A stretch of 64,000 bases of DNA from Lacisediminihabitans sp046156175 (lineage in GTDB: Bacteria; Actinomycetota; Actinomycetes; Actinomycetales; Microbacteriaceae): positions 248,001 to 312,000 of the forward strand of contig NZ_JAYLVL010000004.1 of NCBI RefSeq assembly GCF_046156175.1. Reading direction: 5' to 3'. The notes below the pieces were generated by a model. It was not told the origin of the DNA. It was given only the letters and a program-made list of their open reading frames with translations, and did not search any database. Made by a program: the position numbers and the translations under genes. Below are positions 32,036 to 39,877 of this stretch, piece after piece (position 1 is the stretch's first letter; each line of letters opens with the position of its first letter).

Positions 32036-32677
32036 TCACCGGTTCCACAGCGACGGCCAGCCCACGTCGAACTGGAGCAGCAGCGACCGCAGTGTCGACA
32101 GGGATAGCCCGACGACCGCGTGGGGATCACCGTCCACGGCGGTGATGAAGGGCGCGCCGAGACTGTCGATCGTGAACGCGCCGGCCACTTCGAGTGGTTC
32201 GCCGGTGGCGATGTAGGCGTCGATCTCGTGATCGGAGATGTCGGCGGCGAAAGTCACCCCGGCCGTCGCGACTTCGCCGACCGCTCCCCGAAGCCGTCCG
32301 CCCCGATGATCGATGAGCCAGTGTCCGGAGTGGAGGTGTCCCGTGCGGCCGCGCTGGAGCATCCAGCGTTCACGGGCCACCTCTGGCAGATGCGGCTTGC
32401 CGTAGACGATGCCGTCGAGCTCGAAGGCCGAATCCCCGCCGAGCACGAACCCGTCCACCTCCGGGCCGAGCACAGCGGATGCCTTGAGCCGGGCGAGCAG
32501 GAGAACCATGTCGACCGGGGTGATCGGCGCTGCGGCCTCCACCGCGGCATCCTCGTCGACATACGAGGGCACGACAACGGGCTCGATCCCCGCGGCGCGA
32601 AGCGTGGCCAACCGGGCGGGAGAGGTGGAGGCGAGGTAGAGGCGCGTGGGCGATCGAGGCTCGGATGAGTGGGGCAC
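32036..32677 (-). CDS. Maf-like nucleotide pyrophosphatase
   Basis: A 213-aa member of the Maf/HAM1 fold family, which hydrolyses dTTP, UTP or modified nucleotides to monophosphates and is tied to septum inhibition in some bacteria. The N-terminal LYLASTSPARLATLRAAGI, the VLGGDSAFELDG active-site loop and the AGAFTIDSLGAPFITAVDGDPHAVVGLSL C-terminal signature are clear. The usual SxRR is STSPAR. A GTG start at 32677 has AGGAGG upstream. In Actinobacteria maf often sits beside acyl-CoA carboxylase genes, as here. Confidence 0.92.
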   Translation of the reverse strand: MPHSSEPRSPTRLYLASTSPARLATLRAAGIEPVVVPSYVDEDAAVEAAAPITPVDMVLLLARLKASAVLGPEVDGFVLGGDSAFELDGIVYGKPHLPEVARERWMLQRGRTGHLHSGHWLIDHRGGRLRGAVGEVATAGVTFAADISDHEIDAYIATGEPLEVAGAFTIDSLGAPFITAVDGDPHAVVGLSLSTLRSLLLQFDVGWPSLWNR

Positions 32678-32703
32678 GGCGCCTCCTGTGGCAAGCTCGA
32701 GGG

Positions 32704-33978
32704 ATGGGTGAATTGCTGGGCACAGAGGTCGAGATCGACGTAACCAACGTAGCCCACGGGGGTGTTGCGGTGGCGAGGCACGAGGGCCGCGTGATCTTCG
32801 TGAGCGACGCCATCCCCGGAGAGCGGGTGCTGGCGCGGATTACTGATGACTCGAAGAAGTCCTTCTGGCGGGCCGAGACGGTGGCCGTGGTGACGGCATC
32901 CGAACACCGCCAGCCGCACATCTGGGGCGCGGCATCCATCGATCGTGCGCCGGAAGAGCGTGCCGGCGGTGCCGAGTTCGGCCACATCGAGATCGGTCAC
33001 CAGCGCGAGCTCAAGCGCCAGGTGCTCGCCGATTCCCTGAAGCGCATGGCCGGTATCGAGAGCGACGTCTCCGTCGACGCGATCCCCGGCAATCCGGATG
33101 GCACGGGATGGCGCACCCGCCTCAGACTGCACGTCGCGGCCGATGGCACGCCCGGCCCGTATGCCGCGCGCTCGCACCACGTCGTCGAGGTCACGGACCT
33201 CCCGCTCGCGACCGCCGAGGTCGCGGCGATCACTCCCCTCGATGAGCGGTTCCCCGGTTTCGACCACGTGGACGTGGTCGTGCCGAGCGCTGGCAATCCC
33301 TTCGTTCTCACCGGCAACGCCCCGAAGCCCAGCCGAGAGCGGGGAAAGGGCGAGAAAGCCGAGCGACCTAAGGCCCAACGCATCGTCGAGCGGGTCGGCG
33401 ACCGGGAGTTCCGCCTTGATGCCCGCGGCTTCTGGCAGGTGCACCGTCATGCCGCGGAGACCCTCACTCTCGCCGTCCAGGAGGCGATCGACGCGAGTCT
33501 GTTCGACCCGCGTGCGGCGAATCTCGACCTCTATGGCGGAGTCGGACTGCTCGCGGCCGCCGTCGGGGACCGTTTCGGAAACCACCTGCGCATCACCACG
33601 GTGGAGAGCGACCCCTTGGCCACCGATCACGCCGCCGAGAATCTCTCGGAGTGGGTGGGCGCCGCGGCCGTCACCGCACGAGTGGACAACTTCCTGCGGC
33701 AGCTTCGATCCACCGCGAGCCCGAGCGAACGCACCAGGCTCGGTGCGGGAACGGTAATCCTCGATCCGCCGCGTGCGGGGGCGGGCAAGGCCGTCGTCGA
33801 CGAACTGCTCACCCTCGACCCGGCGCAGGTTGTCTATGTGGCGTGCGATCCGGTGGCCCTGGCGCGGGATGTCGCGCTGTTCGCCGCCGGAGGCTACGCG
33901 CTCACCCGGCTGCGGGCTTTCGACCTCTTTCCGAACACGCACCACGTCGAAGCGGTGGCGACCCTCACGAAGGCGTAG
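32704..33978 (+). CDS. TrmA/RlmD-family RNA (uracil-5-)-methyltransferase with TRAM domain
   Basis: A 424-aa SAM-dependent RNA methyltransferase. An N-terminal TRAM RNA-binding domain (residues about 1-62, VEIDVTNVAHGGVAVARHEGRVIFV) is followed by a linker and the methyltransferase core with LDLYGGVGLLAAAVG (SAM loop), VILDPPRAGAG and the catalytic Cys in VVYVACDPVALARD. The four cysteines that hold an iron-sulfur cluster in RlmD are absent (the region reads AGGAEFGHIEIGHQREL). The target uridine is unknown. The ATG at 32704 avoids overlap with the divergent maf start, 26 bp away. Confidence 0.9.
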   Translation: MGELLGTEVEIDVTNVAHGGVAVARHEGRVIFVSDAIPGERVLARITDDSKKSFWRAETVAVVTASEHRQPHIWGAASIDRAPEERAGGAEFGHIEIGHQRELKRQVLADSLKRMAGIESDVSVDAIPGNPDGTGWRTRLRLHVAADGTPGPYAARSHHVVEVTDLPLATAEVAAITPLDERFPGFDHVDVVVPSAGNPFVLTGNAPKPSRERGKGEKAERPKAQRIVERVGDREFRLDARGFWQVHRHAAETLTLAVQEAIDASLFDPRAANLDLYGGVGLLAAAVGDRFGNHLRITTVESDPLATDHAAENLSEWVGAAAVTARVDNFLRQLRSTASPSERTRLGAGTVILDPPRAGAGKAVVDELLTLDPAQVVYVACDPVALARDVALFAAGGYALTRLRAFDLFPNTHHVEAVATLTKA

Positions 33979-34179
33979 ACACCGACGATCCCGCAGTGCC
34001 GTGACGCTGCACCGCCGCATCCCTCGATCCGCAAGAAGGGGGGCGTGAGCTCGACGACCAATTGCGACACACGTGCTCGGATGCCGCCGCTCTCGCCTCC
34101 GGGTGCTCTGGTGGCCGGTACCATGGTCTCCGGGGGAATGACTGAATTACCAGCAACACGGGGGCAGACGGGATCGACC

Positions 34180-34884
34180 ATGGCGCAGACCACAACAGAG
34201 GAACCCACACCCCGAATGCACCAGAGTGCAGTACGGGTGTCGGTCGTAGACGACCATGAATCGGTGAGACTGGGGCTCAAGGCCGCCTGTATCGAAGCCG
34301 GATTCGACTTCATTCTCGCCGCGGCATCCGTGCAGGAATTCGTCGACAATCTCTACGGCCGGGAGAACGACGTCGTCGTGCTCGACCTGTCGCTCGGCGA
34401 TGGTTCGACGGTCACCGAGAACGTGAAGCGGGTGCAAGCCACCGGCTCGGCCGTGCTGATCCATTCGATCGCCGATCGGGTCGCCTCGGTTCGAGAGGCG
34501 CTCGCCGCCGGAGCGGCCGGAGTCATCCCCAAATCATCCGCGACGAAGACCGTCATGTCGGCGGTCGAGACCGTCGCGCGCGGCGAGGTGCTCAACAACC
34601 TCGAATGGGCGACCGCGATCGACGCGGACCGTGATTTCGCCAAGGCTCAGCTCGGGCGTCGCGAGCGCGAGATCCTGCACCTGTACGCGTCTGGCCTTCC
34701 TTTGAAGCTCGCGGCCCAGCAGCTCGGCATCGGGTACTCGACCGCACGGGAATACCTCGACCGCATCCGCGTGAAGTACGTGGAGGTCGGTCGACCGGCG
34801 CCGACGAAGGTCGATCTGCTGCGTCGCGCTGTGGAAGACGGAATCCTGCCGGGTCTCGACCCGGATGGTGGTGATGGCCGCTAA
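34180..34884 (+). CDS. LuxR/NarL-type response regulator
   Basis: A 234-aa two-component regulator. The receiver begins VSVVDDHESVRLGLKAA with the acidic pair, has the phosphoacceptor in DVVVLDLSLGDG and the conserved Lys in VIPKSSATK. The C-terminal part is an HTH (LGRREREILHLYASGLPLKLAAQQLGIGYSTAREYLDRIR) of GerE type. The start is uncertain: ATG codons at 34138, 34180 and 34216 are in frame; TACCAT at 34119-34124 could be the promoter. It overlaps the kinase gene by 20 bp and heads a three-gene signalling operon. Confidence 0.88.
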   Translation: MAQTTTEEPTPRMHQSAVRVSVVDDHESVRLGLKAACIEAGFDFILAAASVQEFVDNLYGRENDVVVLDLSLGDGSTVTENVKRVQATGSAVLIHSIADRVASVREALAAGAAGVIPKSSATKTVMSAVETVARGEVLNNLEWATAIDADRDFAKAQLGRREREILHLYASGLPLKLAAQQLGIGYSTAREYLDRIRVKYVEVGRPAPTKVDLLRRAVEDGILPGLDPDGGDGR

Positions 34885-36247
34885 GGGAGGTTCGCCGCCG
34901 CCCGGATCACTGGCCCGGCAACCACACAATCCGATCAGTCGACCGCAGATCGAGACCGTCGTGTCTCGATCCGTGGCCATCTTCGGTTTGGTGTTCGGCG
35001 CCCAGGCCGTTCCTGCGGCGCTTCAGCAGTTGCCGACCGCGTCGACAGTCTGGGCGATCACCTTCGGTGTCGGCATCTACGGCGGTATCGTCGCCACGCT
35101 CGTGGCATCTTTCGCGAAGCGATGGGTGCGCGGTGTCAACGCGTACGTCTCATTCGCCTACCTCGTCGCCCTCACGGGATGGCCATTCGTCGTCGACGAG
35201 CCGCTCACCGTGGTGACCGAGCGCCCGTGGCTCTGGCTCCTGTGCACGGTCGCCACGTCCACAGCCGCCATCGCCTTCACCACCTGGCAGGCCACCGCGT
35301 ATCTCTTCGTCACCCCGGTGATCTACGGCCTCGTGCGGATCACGCCGGCCGGCGGCGGAGCGAGCGTCGCTTCGGCGACCCTCGACATCGCGTACGCGAT
35401 AATCCTGGGCGGGGCCGTCCTGATCCTGATCACTCTCTTGCGACAGGCCGCTGCCTCCGTCGACAACGCGCAGGGCACCGCGCTCGACCGCTACGCGCAC
35501 GCCGTGAGGCAGCATGCGACGGAGGTGGAGCGGGTGCAGGTGGATTCCATCGTGCACGACAGCGTGCTCACCACCCTGCTCTCGGCAGCCCGCGCCTACA
35601 CACCGGAGGCGAAGGACCTCGCCACGCGCATGGCCCGCAACGCCATGGGCCATCTGAAGGATGCCGCGGCCGCGTCACCCGACGACGACGCGACGGTCAC
35701 CCTCGATCAGCTCGCCCGGCGGATCGTGGATTCGATGAGCACACTCTCCGGGCCCTTCGAGCTGCGGACGCGGGCTGCCGGGACGGGAACCATCCCGGTT
35801 CAGTCCTCGGAAGCAGTCCACTCGGCCGCGATGCAGGCGATGGTCAACAGCCTCCAGCACGCCGGCACCGGCGACGATGTGCATCGCTGGCTCGTCGTCG
35901 AGGGGGCTGCTGGGGGAGGCATCCGCATCGGTGTCGGTGATGATGGAGCGGGATTCGCTTTCGACAGCGTTCCGAGCGAGCGCCTCGGGCTCCGGGTGTC
36001 GATCATCGAGCGTGTCGCGAACGCCGGCGGATCCGTCGAGGTGGATGCGGGCATCGACCGGGGCGCCGTGATCTGGATCACCTGGCCCCAGGTGAGTTCT
36101 GCCTCGGGCGGGCACGGGGACCTGGCTACCGAGGCCTCGACGGCCGCGGGCACCCCTGTGAGGACCGGCGCTGTCACGACCGGCGCTGTCACGACCGGCG
36201 CTGTCACGCCGACTGCCGCGACGACCGGGGAAGGCCAAACCCTGTGA
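34865..36247 (+). CDS. membrane sensor histidine kinase
   Basis: A 460-aa membrane kinase. About five or six membrane segments fill residues 38-200, then a helical stretch with the likely phosphoacceptor His in VDSIVHDSVLTTLLSAARAY, and an ATPase domain with the N box AMQAMVNSLQHAG and the G box VGVGDDGAGFAF. This is the NarX/DesK-like design that partners LuxR-type regulators such as its upstream neighbour. The last 25 residues contain AVTTGAVTTGAVT, encoded by three perfect 15-bp repeats. ATG codons at 34865 and 34874 are both possible starts. The next gene overlaps its stop by 4 bp. Confidence 0.85.
   Translation: MVVMAAKGGSPPPGSLARQPHNPISRPQIETVVSRSVAIFGLVFGAQAVPAALQQLPTASTVWAITFGVGIYGGIVATLVASFAKRWVRGVNAYVSFAYLVALTGWPFVVDEPLTVVTERPWLWLLCTVATSTAAIAFTTWQATAYLFVTPVIYGLVRITPAGGGASVASATLDIAYAIILGGAVLILITLLRQAAASVDNAQGTALDRYAHAVRQHATEVERVQVDSIVHDSVLTTLLSAARAYTPEAKDLATRMARNAMGHLKDAAAASPDDDATVTLDQLARRIVDSMSTLSGPFELRTRAAGTGTIPVQSSEAVHSAAMQAMVNSLQHAGTGDDVHRWLVVEGAAGGGIRIGVGDDGAGFAFDSVPSERLGLRVSIIERVANAGGSVEVDAGIDRGAVIWITWPQVSSASGGHGDLATEASTAAGTPVRTGAVTTGAVTTGAVTPTAATTGEGQTL
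36164..36208 (+). repeat. three perfect 15-bp tandem repeats inside the kinase gene
   Basis: ACCGGCGCTGTCACG occurs at 36164-36178, 36179-36193 and 36194-36208. The unit length is a multiple of three, so copy-number change would add or remove five residues (TGAVT) in the kinase tail without a frameshift. Confidence 0.9.
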
Positions 36248-37293
36248 TCGTCTCCGTGCCCCGACTCCTCATCATCTCCCTCGCGGCGATCTTCTCGGCC
36301 TACCACCTCGTGCTCGCCGTGGTGTCGATCGATGTGCCCCACCAGAAGGCTCCCTACATCGCCGCGATGGTGCTGTACGGGCTGGCGACCCTGCTCAGCC
36401 TCCTGCTCTCGCGCACCCAGCGGATGCCGACGTGGGTCGCCGCATTCAATGTCGCCGTCGCCGTCGTTGTGCCCCTGCTCGTGACCAGCCAGTTCGACCA
36501 GGCCGAGGCGAAGGGCACGTACGCCGCCTGGCACACGGCCGCCATCGGCACGCTGATGGTCATCACCTCCACCCGGCGACGTCACACCTTCGCCTGGATC
36601 GGCACCGCAGCCCTCGTGGTGCAGACCGTGGCCTGGGCCGGCCCCGGGGGTCTCGTCGCGTACGGGGTGATCGGCAGCGTCGGCTGGGTCGCCGTCTCGC
36701 AGGCACTGTCCCTCTCCCTCGCGAAGGCGGGCAGGGACACCCGGCAGTATGCCCTCGCCGAGCGTGAGGCCGTGGAGTGGCGAGCCGCCCAGGAGGCTCA
36801 TGTCTCCGAGCGGCAGTTCCGTCTCGGCCAGACGAGCCGGATGTCACTGCCGATGTTGCGCCAGATCGTGGCGGTCGGTGGCGAACTCACCGACTCGCAG
36901 CGCCTCGAATGCCTCTACCTCGAGGGCGCGATCCGCGATGAGATCCGCGGTCGAAAGCTCTTGAACGACCGCGTGCGTGAGCAGATCATGATCGCCCGCC
37001 GCAACGGGACCATCGTCACCCTTCTCGACGAGGGAGGCATCGATGACCTCTCGGACGCGGATCTCGAACGGGTGCTGAATCGGCTGGCAGACGCGATCCG
37101 TGACACGAAGACCGGCAAGCTCATCGCGCGTACCGTGCCCGAGGGTTCCGATATCGCGGTGACCGTTGTGGGGCTCTCCTCGTTCGACGAGGGACATTCC
37201 AGTGCGCTCGGCAGCCAGGGAATCGACGACGAAGAGGATCGGGTGGATCTCTGGCTCGAGATTCCCCGCACCGGGGTGACGGTCTCCGCCTGA
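36244..37293 (+). CDS. membrane protein resembling a degenerate sensor kinase
   Basis: A 349-aa protein with about six membrane segments (residues 6-165), a helical region (REAVEWRAAQEAHVSERQF) and a soluble domain that follows the order of a kinase helical bundle and ATPase (LGQTSRMSLPMLRQIVAVGGEL, then QRLECLYLEGAIRDEIRGRKLLND). I find no phosphoacceptor His in the place expected, no N box and no glycine-rich ATP lid. It is translated from a GTG overlapping the kinase stop by 4 bp. It may be a non-catalytic partner or sensor for the kinase. The name of the family is unknown to me. Confidence 0.75.
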   Translation: MIVSVPRLLIISLAAIFSAYHLVLAVVSIDVPHQKAPYIAAMVLYGLATLLSLLLSRTQRMPTWVAAFNVAVAVVVPLLVTSQFDQAEAKGTYAAWHTAAIGTLMVITSTRRRHTFAWIGTAALVVQTVAWAGPGGLVAYGVIGSVGWVAVSQALSLSLAKAGRDTRQYALAEREAVEWRAAQEAHVSERQFRLGQTSRMSLPMLRQIVAVGGELTDSQRLECLYLEGAIRDEIRGRKLLNDRVREQIMIARRNGTIVTLLDEGGIDDLSDADLERVLNRLADAIRDTKTGKLIARTVPEGSDIAVTVVGLSSFDEGHSSALGSQGIDDEEDRVDLWLEIPRTGVTVSA

Positions 37294-37426
37294 GCCGGTA
37301 TCACCGGCGGCTCGTCCGCGACGCCGAGCGACGCTCACAGTGCCCGGAGCGAGATGCCCAGCCCTGAAAGCCCGGAACAGACAAGGTCCGAAGACCAAGC
37401 CCGGCCGCGAATGCCCCGGACGTGGA

Positions 37427-37460
37427 AAACGGGACCGGCCCCCGAAGGCCGATCCCGTTT
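37427..37460 (+). terminator. hairpin terminator of the signalling operon
   Basis: A 14-bp stem (37427-37440 with 37447-37460, one mismatch) and 6-nt loop, 133 nt after the last stop. There is no T-run, which is common for actinobacterial terminators. Confidence 0.6.
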
Positions 37461-37468
37461 CAAGCTCC

Positions 37469-37503
37469 GGGTCAGGGCAATAACCCGAATATTGCCCTGA
37501 CCC
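37469..37503. terminator. second perfect hairpin, bidirectional terminator or operator
   Basis: A perfect 14-bp stem (37469-37482 with 37490-37503) and 7-nt loop, only 8 bp after the previous hairpin. The stem is AT-containing in its inner part (CAATA/TATTG). Tandem hairpins between converging operons would stop transcription from both sides. Confidence 0.5.
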
Positions 37504-37623
37504 GCCCCCAAGCCATGAACCCGCTTACCCTAGTCGGTCCATGGTTGGCGGTGTAACTCAAAGAGCAACACCTAGCAAGATCAATACTGCGGCCCCGGGG
37601 CACCCCCGCAAAGTCGACACTTC

Positions 37624-37699
37624 GGGGGACATTCGGGGGACAGTTTTGTCCCCCTGTTCAGAAAATAGCCCCGTCAGAGCCAATATATTGTTGTCCCCC
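37624..37699. promoter_or_regulatory. cluster of four GGGGGACA half-sites
   Basis: The octamer GGGGGACA occurs directly at 37624-37631 and 37635-37642 (within a perfect 11-bp tandem, TTCGGGGGACA twice, 37621-37642) and inverted at 37647-37654 and 37692-37699. The two central copies face each other across GTTT as a 20-bp palindrome. A weak fifth match (AAGGGGTACA) is at 37710-37719. The arrangement resembles a multi-site operator. Confidence 0.5.
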
Positions 37700-37769
37700 T
37701 CGACGGATCAAGGGGTACATTTCGCAATTCGCTGAGCTATTGAGCGGTGTCCGTCATTCAGCGACACTG

Positions 37770-37793
37770 ATTCCGTAGCGATCGCTGCGGAAT
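37770..37793. promoter_or_regulatory. 24-bp near-perfect palindrome
   Basis: ATTCCG, one base, AGCGATCGCT, one base, CGGAAT: all positions are symmetric except a single mismatched pair flanking the core. There is no loop, so it fits a dimeric protein site rather than an RNA hairpin. Confidence 0.4.
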
Positions 37794-37820
37794 CCGTATA
37801 TTTCGAGCCCGGATTTGCGC

Positions 37821-37848
37821 GATACCGAAGTATCACCCCCGAAGGGGT
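37821..37848 (-). terminator. twin UUCG-tetraloop hairpins after the epsilon subunit gene
   Basis: On the minus strand, downstream of the epsilon subunit stop, two 5-bp stems stand in tandem, ACCCC-TTCG-GGGGT and GATAC-TTCG-GTATC. Both have the extra-stable C(UUCG)G loop. They would end or protect the carboxylase mRNA. Confidence 0.55.
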
Positions 37849-37866
37849 CACATTCTCGCCTGCGAG

Positions 37867-38124
37867 CTATCCAGAGAAGGAGCGCCAGGCTCCCGCGCCG
37901 CGAACGAGCGGTCTGCGGATGCTGCGCTGGCTGCGCTGCCACGCACTGACGGCGAGGCCCTCAGCGCGCTGCCCGTCCTCGAGCTCTTCGATCATCGACG
38001 TGAGCACTGCGGTCACCGCGGCCAGCTCCGCGGGGGTCGGGCGCCCCGCGATCACCTCGAACTCCGGGCCGTCGCCCGCCTCGCGAGGCTCCCCATCGTC
38101 GATCCCCGGCTGCTGGAGGGTCAC
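37867..38124 (-). CDS. accE: acyl-CoA carboxylase epsilon subunit
   Basis: An 85-aa small subunit that in Actinobacteria stimulates the alpha-beta acyl-CoA carboxylase complex. The N-terminus is acidic (GIDDGEPREAGDGPEFEVIAG), then RPTPAELAAVTAVLTSMIEELE, the characteristic core of the AccE/PccE family, and a basic, Trp-containing tail (SIRRPLVRGAGAWRSFSG). It overlaps the beta-chain stop by 4 bp, and twin hairpins follow it. Confidence 0.9.
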   Translation of the reverse strand: MTLQQPGIDDGEPREAGDGPEFEVIAGRPTPAELAAVTAVLTSMIEELEDGQRAEGLAVSAWQRSQRSIRRPLVRGAGAWRSFSG

Positions 38125-39722
38125 AGCGGGATGTTCCCGTGCTTCTTGGGTGGCAGGGTGGCCCGCTTGGTCCTGAGCGCCCTGAGGGCCTTCACGACCA
38201 CTACGCGGGTCGCGGCCGGCTCGATCACGCCGTCGAGCTCACCGCGCTCCGCAGCCAGGAAGGGAGATGCGACGTTGTAGGTGTACTCGTTGGCGAGCTT
38301 CGTGCGTACCGCAGCAACATCCTCTCCCGCCGCTTCGGCGGCCTTGATCTCGTTGCGGTAGAGGATGTTCACGGCCCCCTGCCCGCCCATGACGGCGATC
38401 TCGGCGGTCGGCCAGGCGTAGTTGAGGTCGGCTCCGAGCTGCTTGGAACCCATCACGATGTAGGCCCCTCCGTAGGCCTTGCGGGTGATGACGGTCACGA
38501 GCGGCACGGTGGCCTCGGCGTAGGCGTAGAGCAGCTTCGCACCGCGGCGGATGACCCCGGTCCATTCCTGGTCGGTGCCCGGCAGGTAGCCGGGAACGTC
38601 GACGAGGGTCAGGATCGGGATCGAGAAGGCGTCGCAGAACCGAACGAAGCGGCTCGCCTTCTCGCCGGCCTCGATGTTGAGGGTTCCCGCCATGGCGTTC
38701 GGCTGGTTCGCGACGACACCCACCGCGCGCCCCTCGACCCGGCCGAAGCCGACGACGATGTTGGGGGCGAAGAGCGGCTGGGTCTCGAGAAAGTCGCCGT
38801 TGTCGACGATGTGCTCGATGATCGTCTTCATGTCGTAGGGCTGGTTGGGGCTGTCCGGGATCACCGTGTTGAGCTTGCGGTCCGCATCCGTCGTCTCGAG
38901 TTCGACATCGCTCTCGTAGACCGGATGCTCGGCGAGGTTGTTGTCGGGCAGGAAGCTGAGCAGCGTGCGCGCGTAGTCGAGCGCGTCATCCTCATCGCTG
39001 GCGAGCCAGTGCGCGACGCCAGAGATCTTGTTGTGGGTGAGGGCTCCGCCGAGCTCCTCCATGCCGACGTCCTCGCCGGTGACGGTCTTGATCACGTCGG
39101 GCCCGGTCACGAACATCTGGCTGGTCTTGTCGACCATGATCACGAAGTCGGTGAGCGCGGGGGAGTAGACCGCGCCACCGGCTGCCGGTCCCATGATGAT
39201 CGAGATCTGGGGGATGACCCCGGAGGCGGCGGTATTGCGGCGGAAGATCTCGCCGTACTTGCCGAGGGCGACGACGCCCTCCTGGATGCGGGCGCCTCCC
39301 GAGTCCAGCATTCCGATGATCGGCACGCCGGTCTTGAGGGCGAGATCCATCACCTTGATGATCTTCTCTCCGGCCACCTCGCCGAGCGATCCGCCGAAGA
39401 TGGTGAAGTCCTGACTGTAGACCGCGACCTGGCGACCGTGGATGGTGCCGGTGCCGGTGACGACCGCGTCGCCGTAGGGCCGCTTCTTCTCCATACCGAA
39501 GGCGTGGGTGCGGTGGCGCACGAACTCGTCGAGTTCGACGAAGGATCCGTGATCGAGCAGCTGCTCGATGCGCTCCCGTGCTGTCTTCTTGCCCTTGGAG
39601 TGTTGCTTCTCGATGGCCGCCTCACCGCTCGCGGTCACGGCCTCGTGATAGCGAACTTTCAGGTCGGCGAGCTTGCCCGCGGTGGTGTACAGGTCATTCG
39701 TGGCGTTCGTATCTGCAGTCAC
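38121..39722 (-). CDS. accD: acyl-CoA carboxylase beta subunit (carboxyltransferase)
   Basis: A 533-aa carboxyltransferase chain that moves carboxyl from biotin to acetyl-CoA or propionyl-CoA; the crotonase-fold N and C halves are both complete. Visible family segments are RERIEQLLDHGSFVELDEF, DSGGARIQEGVVALGKYGEI, ITRKAYGGAYIVMGSKQLGADLNYAWPTAEIAVMGGQGAVNI and the VIEPAATR C-terminus. Length and sequence style match mycobacterial AccD5-like proteins. The GTG start at 39722 follows a TAAAGT box by 6 nt. The alpha chain is at 30.2-31.9 kb. Confidence 0.95.
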   Translation of the reverse strand: MTADTNATNDLYTTAGKLADLKVRYHEAVTASGEAAIEKQHSKGKKTARERIEQLLDHGSFVELDEFVRHRTHAFGMEKKRPYGDAVVTGTGTIHGRQVAVYSQDFTIFGGSLGEVAGEKIIKVMDLALKTGVPIIGMLDSGGARIQEGVVALGKYGEIFRRNTAASGVIPQISIIMGPAAGGAVYSPALTDFVIMVDKTSQMFVTGPDVIKTVTGEDVGMEELGGALTHNKISGVAHWLASDEDDALDYARTLLSFLPDNNLAEHPVYESDVELETTDADRKLNTVIPDSPNQPYDMKTIIEHIVDNGDFLETQPLFAPNIVVGFGRVEGRAVGVVANQPNAMAGTLNIEAGEKASRFVRFCDAFSIPILTLVDVPGYLPGTDQEWTGVIRRGAKLLYAYAEATVPLVTVITRKAYGGAYIVMGSKQLGADLNYAWPTAEIAVMGGQGAVNILYRNEIKAAEAAGEDVAAVRTKLANEYTYNVASPFLAAERGELDGVIEPAATRVVVVKALRALRTKRATLPPKKHGNIPL

Positions 39723-39728
39723 GCGTTC

Positions 39729-39734
39729 ACTTTA
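39729..39734 (-). promoter_or_regulatory. -10 box of the carboxylase beta gene, leaderless type
   Basis: TAAAGT on the minus strand, a 6-nt gap (GAACGC) and the GTG start at 39722. There is no ribosome-binding site in between. Confidence 0.5.
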
Positions 39735-39865
39735 CCGTCGGGCTTCCGCGCGACCCGGTGGTGAGATCCTACAAAGCTGGTCGCCGCAGCCCGTTGCGAC
39801 GGATACTGCCTCCCCGCCCCATCCCCCTCATGCCCCTCCCCACACCGATCGCGGCAGAGTGCCCG

Positions 39866-39871
39866 TAGCCT
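39866..39871 (+). promoter_or_regulatory. -10 box of birA, leaderless type
   Basis: TAGCCT, then TGGGGG and the ATG at 39878 (6-nt gap). The G-run abuts the start codon and is too close to serve as a normal ribosome-binding site. Confidence 0.5.
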
Positions 39872-39877
39872 TGGGGG

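Larger units (their letters stand above)
37294..37866. other. 573-bp intergenic region rich in repeats and hairpins
   Basis: This is the longest gene-free stretch in the window, between the converging signalling operon and the accD-accE operon. It holds two adjacent hairpins (37427-37460 and 37469-37503), an AT-richer segment with four GGGGGACA/TGTCCCCC half-sites (37624-37699), a 24-bp palindrome (37770-37793) and twin UUCG-loop hairpins (37821-37848). The AT-rich part (about 37540-37745) has no convincing open frame; the 64-codon frame at 37541-37735 lacks family features. A small RNA or regulatory island is possible. Confidence 0.6.

Noticed and set aside
30272..32107. 611-codon open frame on the plus strand opposite the carboxylase alpha gene
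   Set aside because: A mirror frame of a high-GC gene; the minus-strand product has clear biotin carboxylase and biotin carrier motifs.
32254..34020. 588-codon minus-strand frame over maf and the RNA methyltransferase
   Set aside because: Shadow of two genes with recognised domains on their proper frames.
37541..37735. 64-codon open frame in the 573-bp gap
   Set aside because: No ribosome-binding site, no recognisable motif, and it runs through the GGGGGACA repeats, so coding use is unlikely.
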